From Trichosporon coremiiforme (Eukaryota; Basidiomycota; Tremellomycetes; Trichosporonales; Trichosporonaceae), in NCBI GenBank assembly GCA_039545355.1, contig BCJJ01000014.1:1-64000 (forward strand): a stretch of 64,000 nucleotides of DNA, in the 5' to 3' direction. The notes under the pieces were generated by a model. That model did no database searches, was not told the DNA's origin, and saw only the letters and a program-made list of their open reading frames with translations. A program made the translations under genes and the position numbers. This document shows, piece by piece, positions 20,870 to 32,183 of this stretch. Numbering within the stretch: the first letter of the stretch is position 1; each line of letters opens with the position of its first letter.

Positions 20870-23800
20870 CTAGATGTCACTGGCGCGGGGCGCCTTGCGC
20901 TTCTTCTTGCTCTTGTCGACGACGCGGTCCTCGTCCTCATCGCCAAGCGAGACAGGCATGGAAACGGTACGGTGCCCATTAGCCTTGCTCTTTTCCTTGC
21001 GCTCCTTCTTGCCGAGCTTGTCGCTCTTGTCCGCCTTGCCGTTGCCGTTCTCCTTGGGCTCCTTGGCCTTGGGCGTCTTCTTGGGCGCATTGGCCAGGAC
21101 GGCGGAGAAGAAATGGACGAGCTCGTCGACGTCCGTGTCCTTGACGGGGCGGGAGGTCTCACCACCCACAGGGGCGACGGATACGGGCGCGATCGCCTCG
21201 TCCTCGAGCATCTCGACGTCGACGGCCTCCTCCGCCGAGCGCGTGACGAGGAGCTCGTCCATGAACGCATCGAACAGCATGCTGACGGGCGGGAGCGTGT
21301 GCGAGGGTCCTTCGAAGACCATATCCGGCCTGCCCGCCGCACGACGCTGGAGCTCGGTGACGGCAGGCGCCTCGGGCTCGGGCTCGATCGCATCCAGGAA
21401 GGCGTCCTTGCCGAACATCTCCTGCCAGATCGAGGTCGTGCGCCGCTGAGGTTGCTGCTGCACCGAGCGGGCTGCGGGATTGGCTGCGGCCTGCGCGTCG
21501 CCGAAGCGCGAGATCTCGCCCGACGGCGCGATGCCCACGAGGTGCATGCCCGGCAGAGCGGTGAGGGCCGAGAAGGGCGCGCGCAGATGCACACTGCGCA
21601 TGTGCTGGCCGTTTGGCTGGAAGAGGGAGAGGGTGGTCGAGGTCGTGGTAGAGTGCGCCGCGACGAAGCCCCTGGGGATGGGCAAGAGGACGTCGACGAG
21701 CTGATCCGGGGACGAGTTCGTGATCACGCACGAGAGCAGGTCCCAGACAGCGACGCCCTTCTGGGCTCCACCGACGGCGAGGTAGCGGCCCTCACCGCCG
21801 ACGAAGGTGATCTTGCGAGCATCGATCGAGCTCTCGAGAGCACGAATCATGACGTTGCTGGCAGTGTTCCAGAGCGTCACGACCGTGCCGTGCGCGAGCG
21901 CGACGAGCGTCGAGTCCGGCGAGAACGCTGCGGCGTATACCGGCAGCGAGCGGTAAGAGAAGGTTGAGCGGTTGCTCCAGTAGTCTGTCGTCAGCTTCTA
22001 CTTCTGCTTATAGATTAAGAAGCTGCGACCTGAGGAATGCCTCAGAAATAGAAGTAGGGTGTCCGCAAGATTGTTAGGACTGTTGAGCTTGATAATTGAT
22101 TTTACTCATCATTGATTCCTCGGGTCACAGCTCTGTTGAAGTGGGTACTCACACTCAGCAACGGTCGGCTTTTTGGCACTCTTCTTGCCTGTATTGTTAG
22201 CTCATTCAAAACAGAAAAAAAAACAGCTACAGGTCCCCTCAGGATTGCAGAACATGAGTTCCCCACCGCCGAAGCTACGGAGAAAGTAGTAATGTGATGT
22301 TGTTTTTTCATCGTCGGGGACCGATGCACCTGAGAAAACTTACCCTGTTCGCTGCGCGTCGCCTGTCGAACCTGCCAGATCTTGACGGTGCCGTTCGAGC
22401 TCGCAGTGAGGGCGAACGGCTCGGAAGCCGAGGGACCGAACGCGAGCGTGGTGATGTTGTCGGCGGCGTGCGGCCGCGGGTACTGAGTGTTGATGACATA
22501 GCGGTCGCCGTTCCAACGCCAGAACTTGAGCGTCTTAACGAAACCGCCACCCTCGAACTGGTCCGCCTCACGGCCCTCGACGGTCGCCATCCACTCGGAC
22601 TTGCCATCGACGGCAGCCGAGAAGGCGACCTGCTCGACGGCGATGGGGTAGAGCTCTTTGTCGTCACGCTTGGAGACGCGATTCGAGGGTGCAACCTCGA
22701 GGTCGAAGAGCACTCGAGACTCGAGGGGGTCGATGAACTGGAGAGTGGAGGGGTGGGAGGAAGGTACAACAAGAGCCTTGGAGGCGGGGTGGACGGCGAG
22801 CGGGTATGGCCGGTTTGACGTTGGCCGTAACGGGTCGAGGCGAACGCCTTGTCCGACGCTGGAGACCTGGCCGGTAGAGGCACCGACACGCATCATGGCT
22901 CCATCGGAGAAGCCCATCCAGTATTCCTCCTCCATTCCTCGGTCTCCCGGTCGGACAGCGACGCTCAGGATAGGTCGGCCGCCCAATCGCGGGATGTATT
23001 CTCGCTTGCCAGAAGCCAAATGCCACTGGACAAGCACGCTCTCCTCACCAACGGACAGAATTTGCGCGCCGGCCGAGGAGAACGCAAGACCGGACACAGC
23101 GTGGGCGTGCCAGTGAAGCATCGTCGTCGGCAGACGCTTCTCGCTGTTGTCCTGCCCCGAGCCACCAGGTTGCTGCTGCTGGTTGGCAGCGTCGAGCTGG
23201 CGGAAGGCGGCACCGAGACCATGCCAAAGGCGGATGATACCACGGGCATCTCCGGTCGCGAACCACTCCTCCTGCACTGTTCGTCCTCCTTTCCGGTCGG
23301 GAGCGAAGGCACCACACGTGAAACGCTCGTCGGAGACAAATTTGACGCAGTCCGGCTTCCACTTGTCGTCGGTGACGTCCTTGCCTTGCGGAAGGCGGTA
23401 GACGTGCGCCTTCTGGCCAGCGAGTGCTACAACGTATGATGTCCGCGGGGAGATGAAGAGAGCCTCTGGCGGGGCACGAAGCTTGCCGACGTTGAACAGC
23501 CACGCCATGGGCTTGTCGCCATCCATGGCGGCTTGCGGGAGTAGCGGCACGCGCATAACACGGTGCTGAATGTGAGAGCCGTCCTCCTTGGACTTCTTGC
23601 CCGGCTTGGGGTTGGTGACGGTCGCAAAGATCCACCACTTGCTCCCAACCTGACCAACGCAAATCTGCTTGACACCTCCATCATCAAGAATCTGTATCGT
23701 CCGAACATGGCGTCCCTCGACCCAGTCCCAGATCTTGATCGTTCCATCATCGGAAGACGTGATAAGCTGGAGAGGATTTGTGGGGTGCAGGAGGAGAGCA

Positions 23801-24161
23801 GTAATCGGCTTGCGATGTCCGTTGGGGTCAGTCGAGCTCAGCGTGGATAACCGCTGGAAGCCAGGAGCGGTAGACGAGTGCACGAACACCGACGTGTTGG
23901 CAGCCGTGAAGTAGAATCTGATGTTAGCTAAAACGAGGGCTTCTGAGCTTACCTTCCATCCTTGGACCACACTGGCGGTATCCGCGAGACCTCGCTGCTC
24001 GCAACTGGGATGACGTCCCAGGAGCCTCCGAACTGCTTCGCCTTGGGCTTTGACGGTCCAGCCTTCTGGGGCGTGGCAAAGTCGGCGGTGTCTACCTGAC
24101 GCTCCTTCCCCTTTCTTCTTGAGCGGACATGGCCTTGTGGTCTCGGTAGTGGCTCCCCCAT
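20870..24161 (-). CDS. UTP17: SSU-processome WD40 protein Utp17/Nan1 (WDR75-like)
   Basis: Exons (minus) 23953-24161, 22344-23917, 22153-22188 and 20870-21984 give 977 aa. The basic N-terminus (about 1-40) precedes two WD40 propellers: repeats such as H-P-T-N-P-L-Q-L-I-T-S-S-D-D-G-T-I-K-I-W-D-W, and H-A-H-A-V-S-G-L-A-F-S-S-A-G-A-Q-I-L-S-V-G-E-E. A final Lys-rich nucleolar-type tail follows. Utp17 (WDR75) belongs to the t-UTP/UtpA subcomplex that joins pre-rRNA first and supports its transcription and 18S processing. Exon 3 is only 36 nt, and the introns on both sides of it (168 and 155 nt) are four times the local norm because each holds a box C/D snoRNA. ATG at 24161 was chosen; the frame runs further upstream but with no other ATG. 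Confidence 0.87.
22032..22121 (-). ncRNA. Box C/D snoRNA in UTP17 intron, target unknown
   Basis: Within the 168-nt intron 21985-22152, minus strand, a perfect box C ATGATGA (22112-22106) and a box D CTGA (22045-22042) are framed by a seven-base terminal stem, GAGGAAT (22121-22115) with ATTCCTC (22038-22032). Size about 90 nt. This is the canonical layout of a guide for 2'-O-methylation. The antisense region before box D reads CACCCTACTTCTATTT; I could not place its target. No clear internal D'/C' pair was seen. Confidence 0.78.
22232..22322 (-). ncRNA. Box C/D snoRNA in UTP17 intron, U96-like (5.8S Gm75 guide)
   Basis: Within the 155-nt intron 22189-22343, minus strand, box C-like ACGATGA (22314-22308, one mismatch to RTGATGA) and box D CTGA (22242-22239) are flanked by a perfect stem GGTCCCC (22322-22316) with GGGGACC (22238-22232). 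The bases before box D, TTCTGCAAT plus one spacer C, pair with AUUGCAGAA of fungal 5.8S rRNA. The base paired with the fifth position upstream of box D is the G of AAUUG, equivalent to human 5.8S Gm75, which SNORD96/U96 guides. Stem, boxes and guide are seen in the sequence; the 5.8S match is from known rRNA sequence. Confidence 0.8.
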
Positions 24162-24452
24162 GTTGGTGAGAGAGGTAGGAGGAAGGGGGGATGTCACTGG
24201 GACGTTCGGTTCTCAAAATTCCAAGTGCGAGCTGAAAAGAAAGCGGGTCACGCGAATAATTTTCGTGCGTCAGGCACAGCACGACCACCGAAATTTTAAA
24301 GGGTCGGAGCACATAAGCATGTCCACGTGTTGCAGTTTCGCTGCGTCGAGTTGGCTCGGACAATGAAAGAAGAGGGACGAAGTCTGCTGAGTGACGACCA
24401 GCGAGGTTGAGATCGCAACAAAAGTCGTCCGTCGACACCCAACTCAATCAAA
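24162..24452. promoter_or_regulatory. Divergent promoter of UTP17 and eIF3d
   Basis: 291 bases between the two start codons. It contains a CACGTG E-box at 24324-24329 and three A-T-rich AAATTTT-like cores (near 24215, 24260 and 24295). These resemble the RRPE element of yeast ribosome-biogenesis promoters. Whether RRPE logic holds in this fungus is not known. Confidence 0.45.
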
Positions 24453-26173
24453 ATGGCCCTCGACTTCGTCCTCCCGCCCATCCACGACAACGCCGACGGC
24501 TCCTGGGGCCCGAGCACCAGCACCCTCCCCAACCAGTTCAAGGAGTGAGTTGCCAGAAGACGCATCTTGAGCTAACGTGCAGCATCCCCTATGCTCCTTT
24601 CTCCAAGTCGGACAAGATCACCCGCATTGCCGACTGGCACGACCCCGCCGCCGAGGGCGCTACGTCGTCGAACGCCCGTGGCCGCCAGCAGCCCCAGGCT
24701 AACCGCCGCCCCGGCCGCGAGGCTTACGGTGCTTCGGAGGTGAACGCCTTCGGTTACGTCCACGACGAGGACGAGAAGAGCTTCTCGCTCGTCGACAACT
24801 CGAGCCGCGCCGCTGTTCGTGGCCGTTCCGGTCTTCGCGGCCGCACCGCCCGTGGTGGTGCCGCTCAGAACCGTGGCCCGACCCGCACCCGCCTCGGTGG
24901 AAACCTCGGTGGACGGGGAGGCGCTCGTGGTGGCCGTGCTGGCGGCCGTGGCGGCTACGGCGGCTACGACAAGCCCCAGCGCACCCGTGATTCGTCTGTC
25001 ACTGTCGGTGGAGACTGGGAGCAGCTCGAGGAGATTGACTTCTCTCGTCTTAACAAGCTCAGCCTTAGTGTGGATGAGCCTGAGAACCTCGAGTCGTACG
25101 GAACGCTCCAGGGCTACGACCGCACGTTTGACCGCATCAACACCCGTAACGAGAAGCCGCTGCAGATCCAAGACAAGGTCCGGTACAACATTTCGACCTC
25201 GGACGACCCGATCATCCAGCAGATGGCCGACTCCAACAAGGCTACCATCTTCGCCACCGACTCGATCCTCTCGGTCCTCATGTGCACGACGAGGTCGCTC
25301 AACTCATGGGACATGGTGCTCGAGCGCCGCGGCAACCAGCTTTTCCTCGACAAGCGCGAGGGCGGTCCCTTCGACTTTATCACCGTCAACGAGAACGCCA
25401 TCGACGCTCCCCTCGACTCGGACGACGCGTCCAACATCAACTCGGCTGCTTCTCTCTCGCTTGAGGCTACCTACATCAACCAGAACTTCACGTCGCAGGT
25501 GATCCAGGACTCGAGCAAGGCTTACACGCCGAACCCCAACCCCTTCTACTCGCCCGAGGAGACTGACCCTCTCGCCCCGACGCTCTACCGTTACCGCAAG
25601 TTCGACCTCTCGGTCGACGAGGACGAGGAGCTCGACCTCATTGTCCGTACCGAGGTCGACGCGTACGTCGGCAAGAAGGACCACCTTGTCACGATCAAGG
25701 CGCTGAACGAGTACGACCCCCGTGCCCAGGGTGCTGGCGGCAAGGCGCTCGACTGGCGCAAGAACCTCGACACTCAGAAGGGTGCGATTGTCGCGAACGA
25801 GATGAAGAACAACTCGGCCAAGCTCGCCCGCTGGGCTGTCCAGTCCTACCTCGCCGGCGCCGAGCAGATGAAGATGGGCTACATCTCGCGTGCCAACCCG
25901 CGCGACGCCCAGCGCCACGTCATCGTCGGCATCCAGAGCTACAAGCCCGTCGACTTTGCTCGCCAGATGAACGTCTCCCTCGCCAACGGCTGGGGTATCG
26001 TCCGCACCATTGCCGACCTTGTCCTCAAGCAGCCCGAGGGCAAGTACGTCATTGTCAAGGACCCCAACGCCCCCACCATCCGCCTCTACTCCGTTCCCGA
26101 GGACGCGTTCGACCCCATCGAGGAGGAGGAGGAGATCGTCATTCACCACGACGGCGACGAGGACGACGAGTAG
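24453..26173 (+). CDS. Eukaryotic translation initiation factor 3 subunit D
   Basis: Exons 24453-24544 and 24583-26173, with a 38-nt intron, give 560 aa, normal for eIF3d. The start M-A-L-D-F-V-L-P-P-I and the split I-P-Y-A-P-F-S-K-S-D-K-I are typical. An Arg/Gly-rich stretch lies at about residues 130-180. The conserved cap-binding-like core follows, including L-S-V-L-M-C-T-T-R-S-L-N-S-W-D, and K-M-G-Y-I-S-R near residue 455. The C-terminus is acidic. eIF3d sits on the periphery of eIF3 at the 40S mRNA exit channel and can bind the cap of selected mRNAs. Codon use is strongly biased to C-ending codons, as expected for high expression. S. cerevisiae lacks this subunit, while basidiomycetes keep it. 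Confidence 0.95.
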
Positions 26174-26346
26174 AGTGCGCGTTTCTAGTTATAGCATGTA
26201 TTGTCTGAGGATCTTCGCGACCCGCTGCCCATTGTTCCAGGATTAAACATACATAAGTGATACAGAGAGTATAGATCCAGAAGAGAAGTACAATAGCTGA
26301 AGATCGAGGCCGGGACCGGTGTTCGCTTGGCGAGACTGCCAGCCTA

Positions 26347-26736
26347 TTAAGCGTAGCGGAAGTACTGCCATCCCACCCAGTTGGCAATGACGAACCACGC
26401 CGTCGTCGGCACAAGCAGCGGGACGAGATATTTGTAGTGGTGGTCCTGGCAGAGGAGGTTCAGGCTGGGGATCTGCTGTCAGCTAGACTCTGCCATGCGA
26501 TAAGCTTTTTCCCGTCTCACAGTCAGGGCGGTCGCGAAGACAAGCGCATTGCCAAGGCTCTGGAAAAGAATACTCACATTACTGGGACAGAGGAAGTAGG
26601 ACACGCCGAGCACCGCGGCACCGATGCTGAAGAGCATGCACGAAATCCCAAACGCATAAAGCTGGTTCGCCGACGGCCCCTCGCTCGTCTGGTACGTTGG
26701 GGCCAGCGGTGACCGTGATCGTGTTTTCGGGTCCAT
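26347..26736 (-). CDS. PIG-Y-like GPI-GlcNAc transferase subunit
   Basis: Exons (minus) 26578-26736 and 26347-26472, separated by a 105-nt intron ending AGCTGACAGCAG, give 94 aa. Two membrane segments are visible: about residues 26-50 (after N-Q-L-Y-A-F) and about residues 68-88. The end, W-V-G-W-Q-Y-F-R-Y-A, resembles the W-x-G-x-x-x-F-R end of human PIG-Y (71 aa). PIG-Y is a small ER membrane part of the GPI-N-acetylglucosaminyltransferase that starts GPI anchor synthesis. The match rests on length, two helices and the C-terminal motif, so another small ER protein remains possible. It is convergent with eIF3d (173 bp between stops). Confidence 0.6.
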
Positions 26737-27776
26737 GTCGAATCGGTGATGCGGGGAATGCAGGATGCGAACAAACAGGCAGATGCACGAGTCACTACGA
26801 GTCTGCAAGCCTTAATGCCGTGTACGAATGTTGCTCTTGGAAGACGCTTGAGAGTGATGTCTTACACCGAGGCGTGTACGGCGTCGTGCCTCGGTACGGT
26901 GAATTGCGCCAGACTTGGACGCCTGGGTCGTCGTAGGATCTGCGCTGTGCAACCGAGCCGAGTAGTCGTACTTCAAGAGCTGTTGACTATCCGAACGTTC
27001 CGAGCAGCGCGAACCGGCGTTGAACGGGCAAGGCTAATCTGCTGCTGGGGGATAGCTGGCGTACGTTGGGGGTGTTAGTTGTATAGCACACCGCGCACAC
27101 AGCGCACACAGCTGGCGATAAAGTGTGTCGGACCTGAGAAGCCGGAGAGGCTGGGAATCCGCTTGGAACGTGCAATGTGGACCGAGGTGTCTTGTGTGTG
27201 TGGAGCGTGCGCCGTTGCCGGCGAACTGCGAGCCCAGGGTGAACGCTGAGGTGGACGTAGAGCGAGCGTCTGAGGGGGGAGACGGAGATGTTGAGCAAGG
27301 CCGGGAGGCCAGGGAGGAGTACAAAGCAAGCTGGCTCCGATCAATTCCTGAAGATCCTTTGATTGCCTTGATCTCCGCAGTACGTTGTCCTCCTCACCTG
27401 GTCCCCGTTCCTTTTCCTCAATAACGTCCCCGCTTGATCATCCTTGCATCGCTCCGGCCACCGCTTTACCCCTTCCACTCACCAGTGCCCATCCCGCCGG
27501 CCCCGCCGCACCCACAACTCTTTGTGCATGTCGATCCCCGCCCCTTTGTCAACAAACACCACACCCCAGCCAATACCGGCGCACCCGCATCCACACGGCC
27601 TACACCCGGGCGCCATCCGAACCTGAGCAGGGAAGGGTCCCATTATCTCTTTCGTCACCGCTACTTTCCCCCGACCGCTTGCTTCCCTCGTCGCTTGCCA
27701 ACAACCTCGGAGCACCGTGGCTCCCCCCGTGCCTTCGCTGCTGCACGCTGCCGCCGCCGCCCGTGAGCAGTGAATA
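26737..27776. other. Intergenic region between PIG-Y-like and 5-phosphatase genes
   Basis: About 1 kb between divergent starts. No convincing gene. The last 370 bases are rich in C and T and likely form the promoter and leader of the 5-phosphatase gene. Confidence 0.5.
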
Positions 27777-30700
27777 ATGAGGGGGTCTCACGAGCCGCAA
27801 GCATCGGGGCTGGGAATCCACGATCCGTCCCAGTCCCTCAACTCGACACCGACACAGGCGCCCCGCGCATCCCAGCGCATGTCTGGCGTCCACTTCCCCC
27901 TGCCTACGTTCGTCACGACCTCGCCTGCGGCCCCGCACTCCGAGGCGAACGGCGCGCACGGCCACGGTCACGGACACGCCACTCGCGCCCCCCGAGGGCA
28001 CGACAACAGCCGTGTGCTCGACCGCATCTCGGCTCTGTTGCACAAGGACGATCACCATGCCCCGCCGCAGGCCGAGGCTTCCAACTCGCTCCAGGTTCCC
28101 TCCGTTGTCGCGAGCGGTACGCCTACGTCCGAGCCGGGCATGCACAGCTTCGAGATTGAGTTCAAGGACCGACCGGCCCTCAAGGTCCTCGTCGTGACCT
28201 GGAACATGGGTGACGCCCTCGTAAGCTAACTTCGCGGTGCAGAGCTGACACGCAGCCCAAGGGTGACCTATCGGTTCTCCTCGGTCACGTACCGCCGTAC
28301 GAGGCACCGGAGAAGACAGATGAGCTGTGCGAGTTAACCGTCGAGAACAAGCACCCCTATCACATTGTTGTCGTCGCTGCGCAGGAGTGCCCAACTCCGA
28401 GTGGCGTGCCCCGCGGCCTTGGAGCGGGACTGCGCAAGGGCGTGATCCCAAAGGTGGGAGTCGAGGGGCTGCGCGGACGTGAGCCGAGCGTTGCGCTCAA
28501 GAAGGACGAGCGTGATGCCGTCCTGAAGGAGATCCGCGAGAAGGGCAAGGAGCGGAAGGACAAGGACGCGATCGCCAAGCCGGACAAGGACAAGGAGCTC
28601 GCGACCAAGCCGAACCCGGAGAACGGAAAGAAACCGATCGAGAACGGCTCCAAGCAGTCCGACAGTAAGAGTGGACGCGACCGCTCCGTTTCCGCAGATG
28701 ATAGGAAGGACGTCAAGTCGGACTCGGGGCACGCCAACGGCTCTGCCCACGGTCACAGTTTCAAGGAGGACGGGCGGTCGCCGAAGATGTCTCCCCCGAT
28801 AAAGGACAAGGAGCTGGCGCGCGAGATGCAGGCGCCGTTCCACACGTCGCTTGACCGCGCGCTTGACCGGGGCCTGGAGCGCTTTAAGGACACTATAGAT
28901 GTCGCCATCCCGTCGCGCACCCGAACGCCCAATGCCGATGAGCCCCTCAGCCCGGACGAGGACGCCGTGTCGGGATTACTGAAACCCAGCGCACCCAAGG
29001 GATGGAGCTCCATGCTCGAAGGTACGTCTGCCCGCACGAAGGTGACTAACGGCAGAATGGTTCTGCGCCGGTCCCCCAGTTCCGTGCGAGGCGACCCCGC
29101 AACCCGGCGCCACCGCGCATTTGCCCCTCCCTCCGCCACTTCTCACGCCGTCCAGCGCTAGCATGAGCGTCATGCCCCTCCCGGAGATCGATGTCGGCGA
29201 GACCTTGGCGGAGCGTGAGGCGTCACCGACCCCACGCCAGACGCCGTTACCGTCGACGTCGAGTCTGTCAACATCGTCAGCATCGACCCCGAAAGCCACG
29301 CCTGGCCCGTCGGGGTCAATGGCCATTCCGGGTGTTGCTAACGGTACAAGTGGGACGAATGCTCATTCGCTGAGTACAAGTGCCCTGGGGAGCAGCGTGT
29401 TGAGCCCGAGCTCCCTGTCGAATCCGCCGAAGCTGCACCACCCGACACCGCGGTCACTCAACGGCGCTTCGTACGACGGCCATCGCTTCCTTTCTCCTCC
29501 GCACGACTCTCCGATGCTCGGGCGGTCGCCGACGCTGACCCGCTCTCCGATGCCGATGGACCGGGGCGACGAGAAGGAGGGCAAAGAGAGGACATACCGC
29601 CGCCCTGGCGCCGGGCCGTACGTCAACATCATCAAGGAGCGATTGCTCGGCATGTACATGTCCGTGTTCGTGTACAAGGGTTGCAAGCACCTGCTCGAGG
29701 GCTGCGACAAGAGTTACGTCACGGCCGGTCTCGCCGGCGGACGTATCGGAAACAAGGGCGGTATCGGCGTCAGCGTGAACCTCGCTGGTCACCGGCTCCT
29801 GTTCGTGAATGCGCATCTCGCCGCTCATGCCGACAAGATGGACGCGCGATTAGCCAACATCGCCAAGATCAAGTCGGAGCTGAAGCTGAACGACTTCCTC
29901 GACGAGTCTGACCCGCGGAAGGGCTTTGAGGACATCACGGACCGTTTCGATACGACGTTCTGGTGCGGCGACCTCAACTTCCGCGTCGACATTAGCCAGC
30001 TGCATGCCAAGTGGCTCCTCGACCAGAAGAAGTACCAGGACGCGCTCATGTTCGACCAGCTGCGCAAGGTCATGGCTGACCCGAGCATCAACCCGCTGCC
30101 CGGCTTCGAGGAGGCTCCGATCACCTTCATGCCGACGTTCAAGTACGACGTGTGGAAGAGCATGCGCGCGACGAACCGCGAGATCAAGCGGAGTATCCGC
30201 CGCAGTAGGCGGGAGCGGCCCGATCGCATGAGCTCCGACATGGCCGGCAGCGTCACGCTCGACGGAGTGCCCGAGCTCGAGCTGCAGCCGACCGTGCTCG
30301 AGGAGGGCGACGACGAGATCGTCTCGTCGCCCATCGATATCGGGCCGCGGCATGGATTGGCGGACTGGCAGTCTGCTAGGAGCAGCAGCCAGGGCGAGCA
30401 CCACCCGGCCCACCAGCACAGCATGGACGAGAGTGTCGCGTCCACTCGCCCTTCGATCAGCAGCAGTGCGCGACCTAGCAGCAGATACCGGAGCGGCACA
30501 TCAGCCGCTGAGAGCTACAAGTCGGGCTTCACGGATCACAGCCACCACAGTGTAGCACACCCGATGAGTGGCATAAAGGAGAAGAGCAAGAAGCTGTTGG
30601 GCATGTTCAACCTGGGTCACAAGCGGACGCCAAGCAAGGCACGACCAGTGACGCCGTTGTCGCCGCCGCCCAGGCGGCATAGCATGGCGTCGTTCCGGAG

Positions 30701-32183
30701 TTCCCGCATATCTGGCGCGTCGGATGAGGAGTCGACGTTCTCGGATGAGGACTTACCCTTCCGACCATTTGTGGAGGATGAGGGCGGCGTGAGCCGACGG
30801 GCGTCCACCAGCACGACCGGCTCCCGCCGCGAGCCCCGCGACCGTGACGGAGAGCGCCTGGAGCGACCCGAGCGACCAAAGCACACACTACTCCGCTCTC
30901 CATCCGGCGCCTCCTTCGCGCCTGGGTCTGAGGACGACCTTGACTTTGACGACACGATAGATCACCGCGTCGGCGTCTACGACACGAGCAAGAAGCAGCG
31001 CATCCCTTCGTGGTGCGACCGCGTGCTCTGGAAATCGCACGTGATTCCGGACGAGGACAACGACAGCTTGCTGTCGTACGAGAGCGAGGAGGAACCCGGA
31101 GCATTCGTCAAGCTCAGCAATGCGCTGACGAATATCTCGGAACGATTCAGGCGGAGATCAAGCGCCAACATGGAGTACACTGGCAGTCCGACAACCGCAG
31201 CAGCGGACGAAGTGCGACCACACAGGTCAAGCCTGAATCCGGCGCTTGGCATGACATCCGCGGAGCCCAACGCGAGGGAGCATCTGAGCACGCCCGTGCC
31301 CGTCGAATCGCCGCTGAGCCTGACGGACGAGCCGCCGCTGCTCCAGGAGCCGGCTGCGTCTACCCCACGAAGGTCACCGAGTGATCCCGGACAAACGACG
31401 CAGCCGGACTCTGCTATCGAGAAGGCAGACACATCACCGGCCGTCATGCCCCACCGCCCCCGCGAGCACACTACAAGCAGCGACCAGCTGCGCCTCACGA
31501 TCGCCGACTCGCCGACGATCAACGGCGAGCCTGTCCCTCCCTCGGACCCAACACCGCGGCGTCAGTCAACCCGGCAACGCAGCGTGACATTCGACGGACC
31601 CTCGGCCGACCTGCCCGTGCTCTCTGACCGATCCGCACTGGGTCTGTCCCAGCCCTCTTCTGCAGTCCCACGCCGCTCATCTCGCGGCAGCGTCGACGGC
31701 TCTGGCCCCGGCTCGCGGCGCGGCAGTCTCTCCCGACGCAGCTCTGTCGGCTCACGCAGCGTGCGGAGTACGCGCAGCACCTCCTCCCGCTCACGGCGAC
31801 GCAGCGAGTCACCCTCATTCACCGCCCTGGGACATGCCAAAACGACCTCTGCGATCCCCGATTCTGTGCGTCTTCGGCGTCGCAGTGCCGGTGCGTCCTT
31901 CAAGCGCACCGACTCCCTCGACCCCTCCCACCCCAAGGAGAGCACAAACGCATTCGCCAAGTTCCTCCGTGACCTGCCTGGTCGATTCCACTCGCGTGTT
32001 TCCTTGTTCCATGCCGAGCCGGAGCATGCGCAGGAAGGAGAGGAGAAGGAAAGACCCAAAAGGCATCTCGTGGGTGAGGTCGAGGTGCTGCATTACGATA
32101 CGCTGGACGACGCGGGGATGCGCCAGCTCGAGGGACGGAGTGACCATCGTCCGGCCATTTTCGCCGCCGCTGTTTACGTATAA
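27777..32183 (+). CDS. Inositol polyphosphate 5-phosphatase with split catalytic domain
   Basis: Exons 27777-28220, 28256-29021 and 29056-32183 give 1445 aa; introns are 35 and 34 nt. IPPc motifs occur in the right order but far apart. They are V-V-T-W-N-M-G at about 141, A-A-Q-E-C near 191, M-L-E-E-W-F-C at about 401-407, and R-I-G-N-K-G-G near 632. Further on are F-V-N-A-H-L-A-A-H, F-W-C-G-D-L-N-F-R near 705, T-F-K-Y-D near 766, S-W-C-D-R-V-L-W near 1054, and S-D-H-R-P at the C-terminus (1432). All catalytic residues expected for removal of the 5-phosphate from PI(4,5)P2 or inositol phosphates are visible. The inserts (about 190, 155, 285 and 370 aa) are charged or Ser/Arg-rich and probably disordered. 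No Sac1 domain is present. It likely acts on membrane phosphoinositides; the exact substrate is not decidable here. Confidence 0.85.

Noticed and set aside
24162..24447. Longer N-terminus of UTP17 from the open frame upstream of 24161
   Set aside because: The extension has no ATG start and lies in the shared promoter; the conserved-looking protein begins at M-G-E-P.
25304..26149. 281-aa minus-strand frame opposite eIF3d
   Set aside because: Val/Leu/Asp/Arg pattern is the usual mirror of codon-biased sequence; eIF3d is unambiguous.
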